64,000 nt of DNA from Neodontobutis hainanensis (lineage: Eukaryota > Chordata > Actinopteri > Gobiiformes > Odontobutidae): the NCBI GenBank assembly GCA_024349245.1, contig JALDNG010000041.1, forward strand, positions 2,758,001 through 2,822,000, in the 5' to 3' direction. Position 1 is the stretch's first letter, and the number at the start of each line of letters is the position of its first letter. Positions 1 to 13,700 of this stretch are shown here, piece after piece. Below the pieces are notes generated by a model. The model saw nothing but the letters and a program-made list of their open reading frames with translations, was not told the origin of the DNA and searched no databases. The translations under genes and the position numbers were made by a program.

Positions 1-3000
1 CTGACATGACAGGAGAACCAGAAAACGTGTACATGTCAGCCCTGTATTCTTTGGGTAAAAAGCTTTAATGGCACAACATTCAAACGGACACTGTTGTTAA
101 ATGAGTCCCTCCAGGGTCCAACTATTTGAAGATAGGTTTTGTGGTATCCCGTCCATAACTCTACAGACTCCCGTTATTCATTCAAACAACCAGGTTTAAA
201 TATAACAGAATGTAAATTATATTTTACTTTACCTTCACTGAATATACAGTATTAGGTTTGTTTTCAGTTTATAATTCAACTTGTTTTTACATTTTTGATA
301 GCAATAACTGTAAAAACTGTCAGGAAATCAGGCCTAACATTTGATCTTAAGATTTGTGTACTTTCAGTCCCAATTTTTTTACAGCATGTCTTTTTTTGGC
401 ATTTCTGCTGCCATTAAATTATGTTTCTGGCTTGTGTATGTATACTTGAAGATCCTGTATACTGTTGAAGAAGGGAGGCATTACGTCTCATTTTGCAGCT
501 CAACCACATTTGCTGAGCTAAGGCGAGTAGCAGTGGAAAAGTCAGCTGCTCTGTTGCACTTTCACATTGTATTTTGGAAAGAAAGTTATGATTGTTTCAA
601 AGCTGTGTGGGTGTGTGTACATCAGCATGTGAGCAACTTTACATTAGAGCCGCACTCTCAAGCAGACGCAAGAGTCCAGCCGTAAACATAAATTTAAAAA
701 AATGCCTTCAGTGCAATGTTGATGGCACACACACAAACAAAATCCTTGGTGGCATCAGCAAAGAATGCATGAAAGAAGCTGTGTTTTTTATAAAGTATTT
801 TCTGCTCACTTTATTAGATAGTAAACAGTAGAAATTGCTATGAAATATGGAAGGAAGGCAAGGGTGATAACATTCAAAAGTCCCCTCCGGCACTAGACGA
901 GCCACATGAATACAAAATTCACATATTCACCTTGAGGCACAAAACTTTCCAACTTGCTGATTTTATTATTTAGAAAACGCACTGTAGGCCTTTGGGCTTG
1001 TTGACTATATATAGGATTTATTTTTATTAAAACACTGTGGATGCCCTGTTACTGATCTGGCACAAAGACTGTTCACTTGTGAATTTACAATTACAAATGA
1101 AACCTACGGACATTTTTAACATTTGAAATGAGTAAAGCACATTTATGTATTTCACTGTAATAACATGACTGCACAGAGAAAAACATTTACCCTCATAAGT
1201 CCCTTCATTTTCTCAACTGAACATATTTTGTCCTGTTTTTTTCACAAATGGCACTATTAATCTCAGTCCTCACCGTAAATAACAAATATTTTTTTTGCCA
1301 GTTTTAGAAATTAAAGTCTCTATGTTTAAGTTTTTTGTGTTTTTTTCCCATCCTAAACATGAAAATTAGAATATTTTTTGTACAAAGTTAAAGTTAAAAT
1401 TAATGGTTGCCATGAAAACATTAAAGGATTTCAACACCAAGTAATTAAAAAAAAGAAAGAAAGAAAACAAAAATCAGATGTGTATTTTTTTTATAAAAAC
1501 TGATGGGACATAAGTGGCACTATTTACTTTTAAATGGATATGACAGACTTGAAAAAAAAAGTCATAAAAAATAAAAATATACCCCAAAATTCACAGCCTG
1601 GCCAAATTGTATACCATCAACACAGAAAACACAAAGAAAATGTTTACTGTAACCTTTTAGGATAAAACTCTAAACAGATTTATCACTAGTCAACTGGTTA
1701 TAGTAGAATCTAACTGGAATAAGTGTATGCCAATGACAACTTCTGCCCATTGGTCCCCTATTCACCGATATTGTCGTTATGCCAGGGCAATAAAATGGTG
1801 CTTACATCCAGGCTTTTTGGCTTTTACTGCAGTAGTAAAACAATAGTTTTCAGATAGCATTAACGGACGCTGTCATTTTTTTGTACCATATATATTTCCA
1901 CTTTTGGAGCCTGCCCTCTGGTGGACAGAGGCATATCGCTCTATATTGCCCTTACTTGTGGACCTCTAAAGGGGTTCCATGAGAGAGGTTGTGGTGTAAA
2001 ATGGCAGCTTGTTTTAAACTCAGAAGTTAGTGAAGCCTCATGTGAAGCCATGTGGAATAATCTGAGCATTAATTAATCTATGTAATCTATGTTTAAAAAG
2101 ATTAATTGGTAAGCCTTACTGAAAAATGTCCAAAATGCTTGGAATATATTATTTAAAGTAAATGGAGGGATTTAATTTCTGAACAGGTAAACAACCTTTA
2201 ATGAGTGGAATCTAAATGAGTAGTAATGAAATCATACAAACAATCAAACGTGAGAAGATAAATCACAACAATGTAAACGGTCAACATGATTCAGCACACA
2301 AACGTGACGGACATTTAGGTCGCGTGTGCACCGAGGCAGTCCATGTAACGTTAAGGTCAGACTTGGGTGATAAAAGCTAAACTGTAATTTGGTGGTCTAG
2401 AACTGGAGGGTCCACTTAGTGGGATGGACTGCATAATGAATTCACAGCTGAGGTCAGTGGCCCATGCTAATGCCCCAGAGTTAAAAAGCGGTTCAGTGAA
2501 AATGACAGAGCCTGCGGCCCAGAGACGGTGACAGGACACAGTGTGTATGTCAGGTGAATACAGAGCAGGCCGGCCACAATCAGTGGCTTCTCTGCTCAGG
2601 GTCCTGTGGTCCTTAAAACATGTCGAAAAGATCAGGTGATACGGCCTTGGTACAGATTCAGCATCCTGTTTTATTATTAAAGGTAATTAAACTTGAAATA
2701 ATTTCCGATGGTGTACTCCCTCAGAAATTACAATAATGGTGTAGTCCTAATCCATCACTTCTGACATTTCCAGCCCTGTGAGGGCTTATGGGAGTCTCAT
2801 TTATTTGGAGAACAATTCTGTGGAAGTAAACCTGATATTAAACCTGATATTAATAGGACCTGCTTTATGCTTCTGTAAATATCCTTTTCTTCTATATATC
2901 TCATATCATTTATTTCATAACCTATGACCTTTGACAGCTGAAATAGTTGTCTGCTTCTGTAACTTCCAAATTTATTTAATTTAAATAAGCAACAGACCAA

Positions 3001-4900
3001 TCAGCTGCTACCTCTGCCACACCACCTGGGGGACAATTTACTGTCGTCCTGTGATCGACAGCTTCTCTTTAAAACTTCTCTTTTAAAGCATAAAACTGAA
3101 TGCTTACCTGGGCTATGTTTATTAAGGTCTTCTATGAGCTCGACCATCTACAATGTTTTATTCAGTGAAATTTTTGTGAATATTGATCCAATTACAGTTA
3201 CATTGAGGAGTTATGGCTGTATCTTCATGTATGTATGTTTTCCCACATTTATAATAATGCTGCATTTGTGTGCTAGTCATGGTTTCTCAGCTAGTTTGTT
3301 TCAAACAGAGCAGTGCTGGTAATAAAGAGGTAAGGGGTGTGCTGTAGAAGTTCTGAATCAATTTACAAATAAATGTACTCAATAAAAAACAATACATTAT
3401 CTGATACCAAGCTTGGATCCTCTGCTTCCAGGGCAAGCACTCTAGTCTGTGAGCTAATCTGCTCCTTTTCACAGCTCCTTTCCTCTCTTCTTCTCTTCAA
3501 GTAAACACCTTGTAAAGTGGTAGTTTTGAAAAAACTAATTTCTCCTATCTCCAAGGTTATTTGATTTCACACTTGTATCCAGTGCTTAATTTGTAAAGCT
3601 GGAGGCTGGGGAACACAGACAGAGTATTTTGGGAGAATGTTCCTGCACAACAGAGCTGGAAGAAAAGTCATCATGAAATGCTATGAAGGCTGCATAATAG
3701 CTACTATTAATAAATACTGTACATTTCACTTCTAAACAATAAGCAATGGGCAATTTCTACAGCTGAGGTTTTAAGAGAAGAGAAAAAAGCCAAATGAATC
3801 GTGCGTCGATGAGGGGCATGTTCCCCCGTGTTTCACAAATTGAGCCCTGATTGGATAATGACCGGGCTGTAAATGCCTGATTCTGCCAGATACAACTGCT
3901 CCACAGAACCATCTGTGAGGGCTCCTGTTGAAAGGGTTTGCAAAAGGTCAGGAATGAATACCTCCTTGAATATTGCAGTTATTCAATCAGAGCAGATCAC
4001 TATCTTCAAATCTTCAAACGCCCAAACCTTTCAGTGCTGCCACCTCATTGGACACAACGAGCCGGGGTTACGATCACAAATACTTGGCTTGGAACAGTTC
4101 AAGATTGATTTTTACTGAGTTTGTAAACTCACAAATCTCACAAAGTGCAAGGTTATTCTACTGTATGTTATTGCACTGACAGATGTGTCAGTCACAAAGG
4201 ATTTTAGGACATGATCAGATTGTTTGGTTGGCCAGGGGCGCAGCTCTTAGCATAACATCTTAAATTAACTTATTAGAGTCCACCCTCAGGTCCCCTGAAG
4301 TACCAGCCTCATTGACGTTCATTAGACTGGTGCTCTGCGACCGGGGAGTGCATTATATACATTAGAGATAAACCAAAAAAAACAATTACGTTTGATATTA
4401 CATTAATAAAACAAATAATTAATAATTTAATATATTTATTGGCATTATTTTAGTCCATTAATTGGCTCATGCTTCACCGCTGCATTCCATAAACTTAATG
4501 GGGGAGGTGCCCAGCGCCCCCTATTGACTATTGCACAGTTTAATTAAATAAAACACATTGGGCAAAACTATGTTTTCAATAATTTGCACTCATCTCTAAA
4601 TCATACTCCTGGCATTTGTCTTTAATATGAAAACATCAAATTAAAGCTCCACAGAGCCCACTGAAAAGAACCATTACTTTCCATTTGTGATTTTATATCT
4701 TCCCAGATCTGCATAAATGCTTGCTTCATTTAAGACATGTCTGCTAATGGCATAAATAAATGGATTCTTTCTAAAAAAGTGATGTTATCTTTCAAAGGAT
4801 GTGTTCATGAACAATAGCATGTCTTTGCAGGGCTGCCATCAATGTTCTCATGGTTTTGAGAGAAGTATATGATGCCACCAAAAACTACATAGCCCATTGT
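1..4900. other. Non-coding stretch upstream of arvcf
   Basis: No exon with credible splice sites or recognisable protein similarity was found on either strand. The sequence is mostly AT-rich with short A or T runs (around 1290, 1450 and 1550). A less AT-rich island lies at about 2280-2640. A 12-bp unit (aaacctgatatt) is tandemly duplicated at 2828-2851. A CTCF-type core lies at 1912-1924. The stretch may hold 5' introns or alternative promoters of arvcf, because vertebrate ARVCF also has a longer form with an N-terminal coiled coil that is not encoded in this window, or it may be intergenic. Confidence 0.5.
1912..1924 (-). promoter_or_regulatory. CTCF-type core motif
   Basis: The plus strand reads TGCCCTCTGGTGG, so the minus strand reads CCACCAGAGGGCA, which fits the vertebrate CTCF core CCASYAGRKGGC. 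The identical 13-mer in the same orientation recurs at 62624-62636. Binding is inferred from the motif only. Confidence 0.4.
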
Positions 4901-5590
4901 TTTATTATTTATTTTTATTTATTCATTTTAACAAGAAAATTAACAAACAAACACAGCTCAGCACGGTCCAAGGACACAAGAACAAAAAAAGTCCACTGCT
5001 AGTCCACCACAGCTCAGCCCCGAGGCCACAGCAGCGAAGCAGAGGTAAGGGGTTGAACCTTCCAAGAACGGTCTTTTAGTGGAAATACTATTCCAGGGGG
5101 AAAAGCTCCATGACATGTTTGTGCCAGTTAGATATGGAGGGAGGTTTGTCACTAATCCACGACAGAAAAATGTTCTTTTGTGCAGCATATGTGAGGATGT
5201 CTTATAATCTGTTGGAGCCTGAACCAACATTATTGTCTCTATAGCCCAAGAGCAGAGACACGGGATCCACTCCAGATATTCTCTTCAGGTCTTCCAGAAC
5301 GTCCGTACAATGACTTTTAAGACATGACCAAACACAATGAGTAAATGTTCCTTCCACTGATTTATATTTTAGACACATACGTGACATTTGAGGGTTCATT
5401 TTGTGCCTTTTACTTGGGGAAATGTCTAAACTGTGAATCTTCTTAAGCCTGGCACAGTTACAGACAAATATTCTTTTTGTTTGGTTTCGAATATCAAAAC
5501 TCACACCTAATTCAGTTTGCCACTTTTACGTCACATCTAATTTAACCAGTGCATCCATCTGATTCAACACATAAAAACAAGTCATTGTCT
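4901..5590 (-). mobile_element. L1/Tx1-type LINE 3' fragment (degenerate)
   Basis: On the minus strand, two broken reading frames resemble the C-terminal end of ORF2 of L1-like fish LINEs. Recognisable pieces are 'WQTELGVSF' (about 5500), a Cys/His-type piece 'EGTFTHCVWSC' (about 5340), 'DPVSLLLGY' (about 5250) and 'AAQKNIFLSWI' (about 5170). The 3' end is an A-rich tail, seen on the plus strand as ttattatttatttttattta near 4901-4920, as expected for a retrotransposed LINE. Frameshifts and stops show it is dead. The 5' part of the element, including the reverse transcriptase catalytic motif, is absent, which fits 5' truncation. The 5' limit is approximate. Confidence 0.7.
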
Positions 5591-5599
5591 TTTTATCTG

Positions 5600-7440
5600 G
5601 GCACTTGAGATGTAACCTCTCTATTGTGATAATGTGACATCAGAAGTAAGTGTACTTTTCTTAAATATGATGTCTCAGACTTGGAGAAATCTAAAGAAGT
5701 GGCTGTTGGGAAACACAGCCCCTTTCTGTTATATTTATGTTGAGGATTACTCAAGCATCTCAAGTTCTATTAAAGTTCGGAAGAGGGCTGAGATTGAAAG
5801 GCAGATTAGTGCAGAAAGTCACGGGTAAAAAACGGGTTGAGTCCCAAACTGAGATTCATGGTTGATAAGAAACTGGCCAAGCGTCTTGGATAAAGCAGGT
5901 GTGACAGTGGCACAGGTGGCAGTGAAGCATTATGGGAACACAGGAAGTGGAGCAGGACACAGGAACAGCTGGGCTGCTGCAGGGAAGGCACAAGGCAGGG
6001 ATAATATGTCAACAGAGCAGCCTTTTGTGGCTTACACTTGACACAAAGGCTGTGGTGCATCCAGTGTAAATTTAATAAGCAACAATACATTTAAGAGCTC
6101 TTTAACAAAATGACAGCTTCAAGTGTTTAGGGAAAGTCAAATTGACAAAGAAAAAACGATTGTTGAGACACAAGTTAAATGATTTACACGTGGTTAAAAC
6201 GAAATGGTTGGTTGTGAACAATGGCATATATTAAATCCATTTTTATCTGCACATGCTTGTTCTCAAATGCTTCATCAGTTCGTCTGCAGATGGCCTTCGG
6301 TGACCCACAACTTTTAAAACACTTACTGCTGATATTTTAATGGAACTTGGATTTATTCGAGGGTAGAGATGAAACAGTGGGATAACAATAGACACTTGCA
6401 ATCTTTTTTGGAACTAATGGATCTGGCTTTATATGTCAGTGAATGTGAAAAAGGCTGTTTCACGGATATAGCTTTGATTTAACAGGGAAAAGATCAAAAA
6501 GATGTCTTAATTAAAAGAGAGGTCCCACATGTTATCTGTTCGCTTCCTTCTTTCTTTTGAACCTGAATCGTATCGCATCAACTCAAGACTGGATTTGATT
6601 AACTTCGTGTTACATCAAACAGAAATGAAACCAGTCTTTAACACACTGCCAGAGTGACTGTTGGATTTGTCCAAATGCAGTTGAAACAAATCCTGCCAAG
6701 ACCAGTAAGACTTTCTAAATGCCCCTGGATCAATGGTATCGAAGGCTGCTCTTAAACCAATAAGACACACACACAGCTGATAGAGAGGTCTGCTCGGTGG
6801 ATTACAGCACAGCATTTTTCACTTGAATTATTGCACTTAGATGGGAGATTGTGAAATGTCCTATTCATTTTGTACCAACTGGTTAATGGTTTCTTGTGAT
6901 CTTTTGTAAATGATGTAATGCTTTCATTTGAAAAGGGAACTTATGCAAGCTTTAACAGTGGCAACAGCTAAAAGTGATTGAAAGAAAGGCACTCCCCATT
7001 TACATTTTAGCACAGTTTGACATTCGAAGGAATTACATACATATGTTGGTGCATCACACTATTGATACTCTCAATCTTGTACTCGCCCATCCCTTCACCC
7101 CACCAACCCAGCATCCCTGCCCCTTGCTTCTCTGCACAAGGGGTGACATAGTACTTTTCAGCGCTTCAGCTGCATCTGCTTGTGTGTGCCCAAAGGGGAA
7201 ACACTATATATGTGTATGTGCCAGGCAGAGTGAGGGGATTGCGGCTCTCTGCGCTTACCTAAGCCATTCCCAGTGCAAGGCAGCACACATGTGTTGAATC
7301 AGCACCTTCCTAATAGCGTGCACATTAACTGCAGCACAGATCAGAGCAGCGCAAGGGGAGTGTGGTAATGACCGAGCCACCTCCATTCATCCTCAGCTTT
7401 CTCTGTGTATTGTTAAGATGTAAAGTGGCAAATGCTGCGT
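5600..7440. other. Non-coding stretch upstream of arvcf
   Basis: No supported gene. Short reading frames occur on both strands, none with splice signals or recognisable domains. A minus-strand frame around 6740 contains the string AAFDTID, which recalls LINE reverse transcriptases but is too short to call. The part from about 7441 to 7731 becomes purine-rich (GA) and probably contains the promoter or 5' UTR of the arvcf exon at 7732. Confidence 0.4.
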
Positions 7441-7731
7441 CTATACTGTTTGCGTTTGTGGGGAATTGAAGGAAAATAGAATAGCAAAGAGAGGGTGAGC
7501 AAGGGAGAGAGAAAAGGGGAGGTGGGAGATAGAGTGAGGCAGAGGAACGAGAGGAGCGAACGTGCTGGCAGAGAGCAGGGAGGAAGGATGGCTGTTCATG
7601 TTTGAACTGCCTCTAATGCTCAAAGGGAGAGTCAAGGGGAAAAAGGAGTAAAAACAGGAGGAGGAGAAGCTTCAGCTCAGCAGGAGACACATCTTGTTCA
7701 TCATTTGTTTGGAAGAAAAGCAAATTTGGCA

Positions 7732-10700
7732 ATGCCTGCCGAAGTGAAAGAGGTGAGTGTATAGTGGAATGGCTCTATTTGCACTCTATGTACCCTCCCT
7801 CTTTTTGTTTTGCAGTTTTTCTTTTTCTTTCTGCAGAGGAGCATATAGCCACAGTTTTATATTGTGGCTCTGTCATGATGAATGAAACAGGCATCAGTTG
7901 CTTCACCTCCTCTCCCTCTCTGCTGCTCGGTGCAGTCTCCTTGTGTGTGCTCACAGGGACATGATGCTAACAGCTTCGTCAAGTCTAAGCATGTATAGTT
8001 CTAAGTGCCTACAAAATGTAAAGGGAATTGTACAAGAGAGAGAAAGGGATCATCTTTGATTGTCTTATAAAAGAGGTTGTCCCTCCTGGGGGAATGCTGC
8101 ACACACTCTGGTGAATGTATTGCCATGATGTATCAGAGAGACATTAAATCTGACCATGCAGCATTTAACTATTTGAGGAGCAGAGAGCAAAAGGGAGGCT
8201 CCGCATAGAAACTTTGTAAATGGATAACCATATGTTGTTTTCTTTCTAAGCTATGTTTTTCTTGTTTTCTTCTTGTTTTTTTCTAAAGAACCAAATTTAA
8301 AATGCTGAAAAAGCAGAAGTGAGGTCTGCATACACTGTATCCTGTTTACAGATAAATGTTTCTGGCCTTGATGCTGCCATTTTCATTTCATCATATAATG
8401 CCTTGTAAACCAGCTATGTTCCATCATTTCCACATGCATCACCAGCACTGTAATTATTACAGGGGCCCAAATTAAGTGTGTAGGAGCCCATCTTTGAAAG
8501 TTTGGATAGCCCTACTTTACAAGGACTAGGCTGCTTGAGTTGTGGACTGGCTATCTACAATATGTTGTTTTGTATTACACAGTGCCTCGTGTGAATTTAC
8601 AGTCAGTGCTGAGATCATATCCTGGTTCGACAGACAGAGCAGATGAGTTGTGACAAAGTTGTGACTAATGTCTTCTGACATCACTGAGCTGATGTCATGT
8701 TTTATTAAGCCGAGGAAGCAGAACCACCCCAATCCAAGATCCTTTTGATAAAGACAAAACGCCTGTTAAAGTCAATCTTGCCTCAAGTTTGATCAAGATC
8801 CAGTGAGTGCCCTGCAGAGTTGTTCATTTAATTACAACAGAGTCCTTGCATTTTTCTTAATAAACCCCTTTCCTTGTTTCCAACTTAACTGGATTTGTGA
8901 CAAGTTTGAGTCATGTCTGCTCGTGAGTGTTGATGCCCTTGAGTTGGTCACTAAAATATAAACTCACTCAGGTATTAGCTACATGTTTTTAACAACTAGG
9001 CCTTGATGCTACGAGCCGAGCAGATTGAAATGCAGCATGCCGTCTCCTACTTGGCTGCGTTAAATCGGCTGCATGTGTTTTTAAGGCTAAGTCAAATTGG
9101 GAATCATCATCTTGACCTATTTGGCTGCATGTGCCCACTTAGTGATGGTGCAGTGAGTTATTTAAATGAGCTTTGACTCACAGTTGGTTTGGCCTTCCCC
9201 GGAGCCTGAATCAGAAGAGCACAGTGCACACAGGCCTGCATCCAGCCCCTTATCATCCTCCAAATCCTTAATCAAGCTGTGCGTAGAGGACAGTAGTAGC
9301 CTGTCTGTCTTTGGGCCAGGCGTTCGTTTTAGTGTCCACCTAACAATATCCAATCAACCTCCCCCAGAGCTGCTTGAGCCAGGATCGTCTCCCTGCTGCC
9401 AGTTTGTCGTCTGTGAACCTTTCATCTCCTCTGACACCTCCTGTACAGGGATGTGAGAGTCTCTCGTGTTTTGGAAAAAGCAAAATAAAGCAGATTGACT
9501 CTGGCTTAGGTCTAAACTCACCGTAGGATGATTAAGAGCAGGCTTCTTCAGTGGCCTTAGAGAGAGCAAGCACTTTTAACAGTTTATTTGTGTTTTTTCA
9601 CACGCCTTTATCTCAGTGCATTGTTCGGCATATTGCAGCAGAGATAATAAACTCTGTCATATTTCTTGAAATGAAAATTGATTTTGGACTTGAACAAGCT
9701 ACTGTACTTTAAAATGTATAACAAAAACCATAATACATCGTTGTTTATAGACACATTAAACATACAGCGAGCAATTTGTTCCTTTTTTTTAGGACAATTC
9801 TTAAGTCAGCATTTTTCTAATATGGCTTTATTATTAAGGATTTTGACAGAGGAGAATTGTTAGTGCAGACTAGAAACCTTTGGCCAATCACATGCTCACA
9901 CACATCTCAGTTAAAGGATGCTCCTATTGGTTGGTGTGCACCACTTGTCAACATTGAATCAATGGCAGCAGAAAGTCCTACTGGGAAAGAAAAATAAAAG
10001 TTCAGGAGAAGAAAGGAGATTTTGGTAACAGTTCCAGTAATAACACCATTAAAATGTGTTTACTACCTCCAACTTAATTTCACACCAGAATACTAAATAA
10101 TTAATCCACTCTTTTTTGGAGAAGAAGAAACACAAACCCCAGCTCCCTCTCTGAAATAAACAAGTGGTGTCATTGCCATAAAACCCTGGCTTTACCCCTC
10201 CATAACAACTTGCTCCATTGAGACTCCAAGTAGTCTGCCCTTATACAATTTTTTATATATATAATACGTTTTTTTTTTTTTTTTTTTTTTTTGCCAAATT
10301 AGGATGAATTGCCTGTAAGCGAGTTTATTTCTTCACTATACTGCCATCAGGTGTTGACAAAAGAAATAATTTTACAAAATCCCAAATCTATGTATGATGA
10401 CTAGCCAACATTTAATTTAAGTTTACAAATAAGGTCCAAACTTCTGGTAATGATAAGCAGACTTGTTGGTATTTTAACATAATGTCTTTTTTAAAGGTTT
10501 TATAATTTGTTGGTCAACACAAATTTCCACCCATAATAATTGATGGTATGTGCAAATGTTTGAACTTTTAATATACATCACTTTTTCACATGTTTCTATT
10601 TTGACTTGATTGAGAAAGTGCTACAATTGATTATTAACAGTCAAATAAATGGGCGCACACATCAATCTATGCTTTTTTAAACACATTTTCATAAATATCC

Positions 10701-13700
10701 TGCCATCTCAATAATGAACCTTGAAGCTACCAAGTACCAAGATGAAGATAAACATCAAATAAATAAAGTGAATGGACAGTTGATAATGAGAATAAGTAAG
10801 CGGTTATCCCTTCAGGGGTCACTGCAGCGATGTTGGGTTGCATGAGTACTTTTTACGGCAGATGCCCTTCCTGATGCAACCCTTTCCATTCACCCGGGCT
10901 TGGAACCGGCACAGTTAGACTGAGGCTGGATTTGGTCCCCAGTGAATACCATTCAAACCCCAAAGCTCCCACACCCAAGTCCTGTGCATTAACCTCTCCA
11001 CCACAGATGAGCTATTGTGTTAATAATGCGTATACAGATTTTTATTCAGATTTTATGCCTTTAGGTCAAACTGGATAATCACTGTAACTTATTTTTTTAG
11101 GATTACGGTATGAAACATTTTTAGAGATATTTTCTGAAAAAAGTAAAAATTCTCACTTTAATCTCAGGACTGTAAGGAAACGACTTCAGTGAAAGAGTCA
11201 TGATGAAAGAATACAAATTGTGAACATTTATAAAGCAGCTTAACAATGGTCTTGGTTTGGGATTGTATGAACTGCCATTTTTATCTGTGTTGTTAACATT
11301 AGTGACAGTATTGTTTTAAGCGATAATACGGCCATAACTGTATCTGCTGCCACACCATTGGTTTGAACCGGCACCGGTTCAAGAGCAGATGCTTCGTCTG
11401 GAGCAGTACAAGATGGATTTTTGTGAACACATGAATCCAGCTTCACAACCCAAACCTTCTGACTGATCCAAAACATGTCATATTAATGTAAATTTTACTA
11501 ATGCTATGTTATGCAGTGTTAAATAGACAAGAGAAGACATTTATTTTAACAGCTGCCTCAAAGGGCTTAACAGACTAGTTAAGCTTAACGCACTAGCCAA
11601 CATCCCCTGTCCTTAGACCTTCCATTAGGATAAGGAAATAAATGTAATGCAAACCCAGGGAAAAAGAGAAACCTCTGGGAGAACCACTGGAGGAGGGATC
11701 TACTCCCAGAACAGACAGGCCGTGCAGGAATGTGTCCAGGACAGTTGAAAACAACATAGAAATACACATAGAAAGTATATTTACAAAACCAAAATTATAT
11801 TGGCAGTCCATTATGTCCATATGAGAGAGTTCAGGAAGCACAGAGTTCAGACAGCGACAGTGGCTGTCCAGTGTCCAAATAACATGATCTGTTCTTTCTG
11901 TGTGGTCCAGTGCAAGATGGGGATTGCAGCACAAACATTGCCTACAACATTTACTTTTACTCCTACAAACTTCAGACAATATGTTATCATTTTTCAGCCG
12001 TCAATCTAGAGCCAGTGTCTAGGTGATTGTGCTACCCGTTTCCTTTTATCTTTCATATCAAAATTCTAACTAACCCTTTATTTATTTATTTATTTATTTA
12101 CAGTGGCCTTAATCCTTTTTTGTAATCAAGGATGTGAGTCATTTTCTTGAGAGCAGGGACAACACCCATAACCACAATGAAACAACTGCCATTTTAGATG
12201 CCTTAGCTTTATGATCCCAGCCAATTATGTGATAATCATACACTGCAGCTGCTGAGAGGCCAGTGTCAAGTGCATCCATTTTCCCATCATCTTTAATGTG
12301 TGGTTTTACCCTCTAACCATTTCCACATAGTTACCAACATTAGAGCAATATGCAGACAGCTGCTGAATTAATGCTATTTGTGTTCTTCAGGAGCACATTT
12401 CGGAGGGCCCCCCTCTGCTGTCCTTGTCCCAGGAAGTGAAGGAGGGAACTCAGGACACCCCGAGCCCTCAGGACAACAATGACGAACTGGACACGCCCAC
12501 TTCGATCACCTCCGCGGTGACCTCAACCAATGAGAGCTCCACAGAGACGGACACCCCCCAGCAGACGGACACTGAGGTGAAAAAAACACTGCTTAAATTT
12601 GGCCCATGTTTTTTTAAAGATATTTCTCAAAATAACCTTGTACAACTAAAATATAAACTAGTTACAGTTCCTATTCTCTAAATATTACTATTAGTTCTCT
12701 AAATGTGATAGTTTCTCATTAGCAATAGCCATGGCTTTAATTAGCATAGCAATTAGCATGAAACTGTGTTGCAAGGAAATGTTATAATAGGTTGCTTTGT
12801 TAAAATTGTTCATTGTTAAAAATGTAATGTTTGCTTAATGACTCACAAGTTTCATTAAAAAAAGAAAGGTTAAAGACTACTTTACAGGAGTGTTGAATAA
12901 CAATGATAAAAATAAATATTTGTCAAATAGATTGTATTTTTATGAGGTCTTGCAGTTTTCGCTAAAAGGTGTAAATATAATTGTATAATTAGCTTGCTAA
13001 CTTTCTGGCATGAAAACACTTCTGCACATTCTATTACTTTATTACAGATCAAACAAGAAAAGTTCTGTCTCTTGGCCACTGTCAGACAAATGCTACAAGA
13101 AATGAAAAAAACAAATTCTGTTTACTTAAGACAATTGGCTTTCCCGCCGCTTACTACAAACCATGGCTGGACATCAGTTTGTTTAATCAGAGACACATCT
13201 AAACTCATTTTCAACTAAATGATTTCATTATTGTTTGGCAGCAAAGCAGAATTCATTATTTACCGTAGGGGTGCAAAAAGCCAGGAAAGTGCTGAGATAA
13301 TAGTGATGGATCATTGCTAAGAGAACTTTGTGGTGGGCTGTATTGTTGAAATGGAAAAAAAATACACTGGGCTGGTGACCAAGACATGTCTGGTCTATTC
13401 CCACCAAATAAAGAACTAAGAGTTCCTGCTCTGTCTGTAAACACGCCAATTTGGTGGCATTTCAAGAAACAGAAAGAGACCTGTGACCTTCCAGACAAAT
13501 CTGATTATTAAAGACTGGCACCATTTGTGATTGGTCTACTTCTGAGATAATAGTTGGGCTGTGTATGTTCCAGCAGGAAACCAAGACTGTGGATCAAAAG
13601 GTCAAACCTGATCAGACTGAGGGCCAAGAAGCTCTAAATGAACCTCTGGAAAACCTGCAGACACTGGGTTCACCTGAGCTCACATCCACTCCAGTGGCTC

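Noticed and set aside
6615..6815. Minus-strand frame with the string AAFDTID, like a LINE reverse transcriptase
   Set aside because: Only seven residues fit; the flanking sequence shows no further reverse transcriptase motif.
9162..9569. Overlapping open frames on both strands in arvcf intron 1
   Set aside because: No matching splice sites and no recognisable domain; open frames follow from locally lower AT content.
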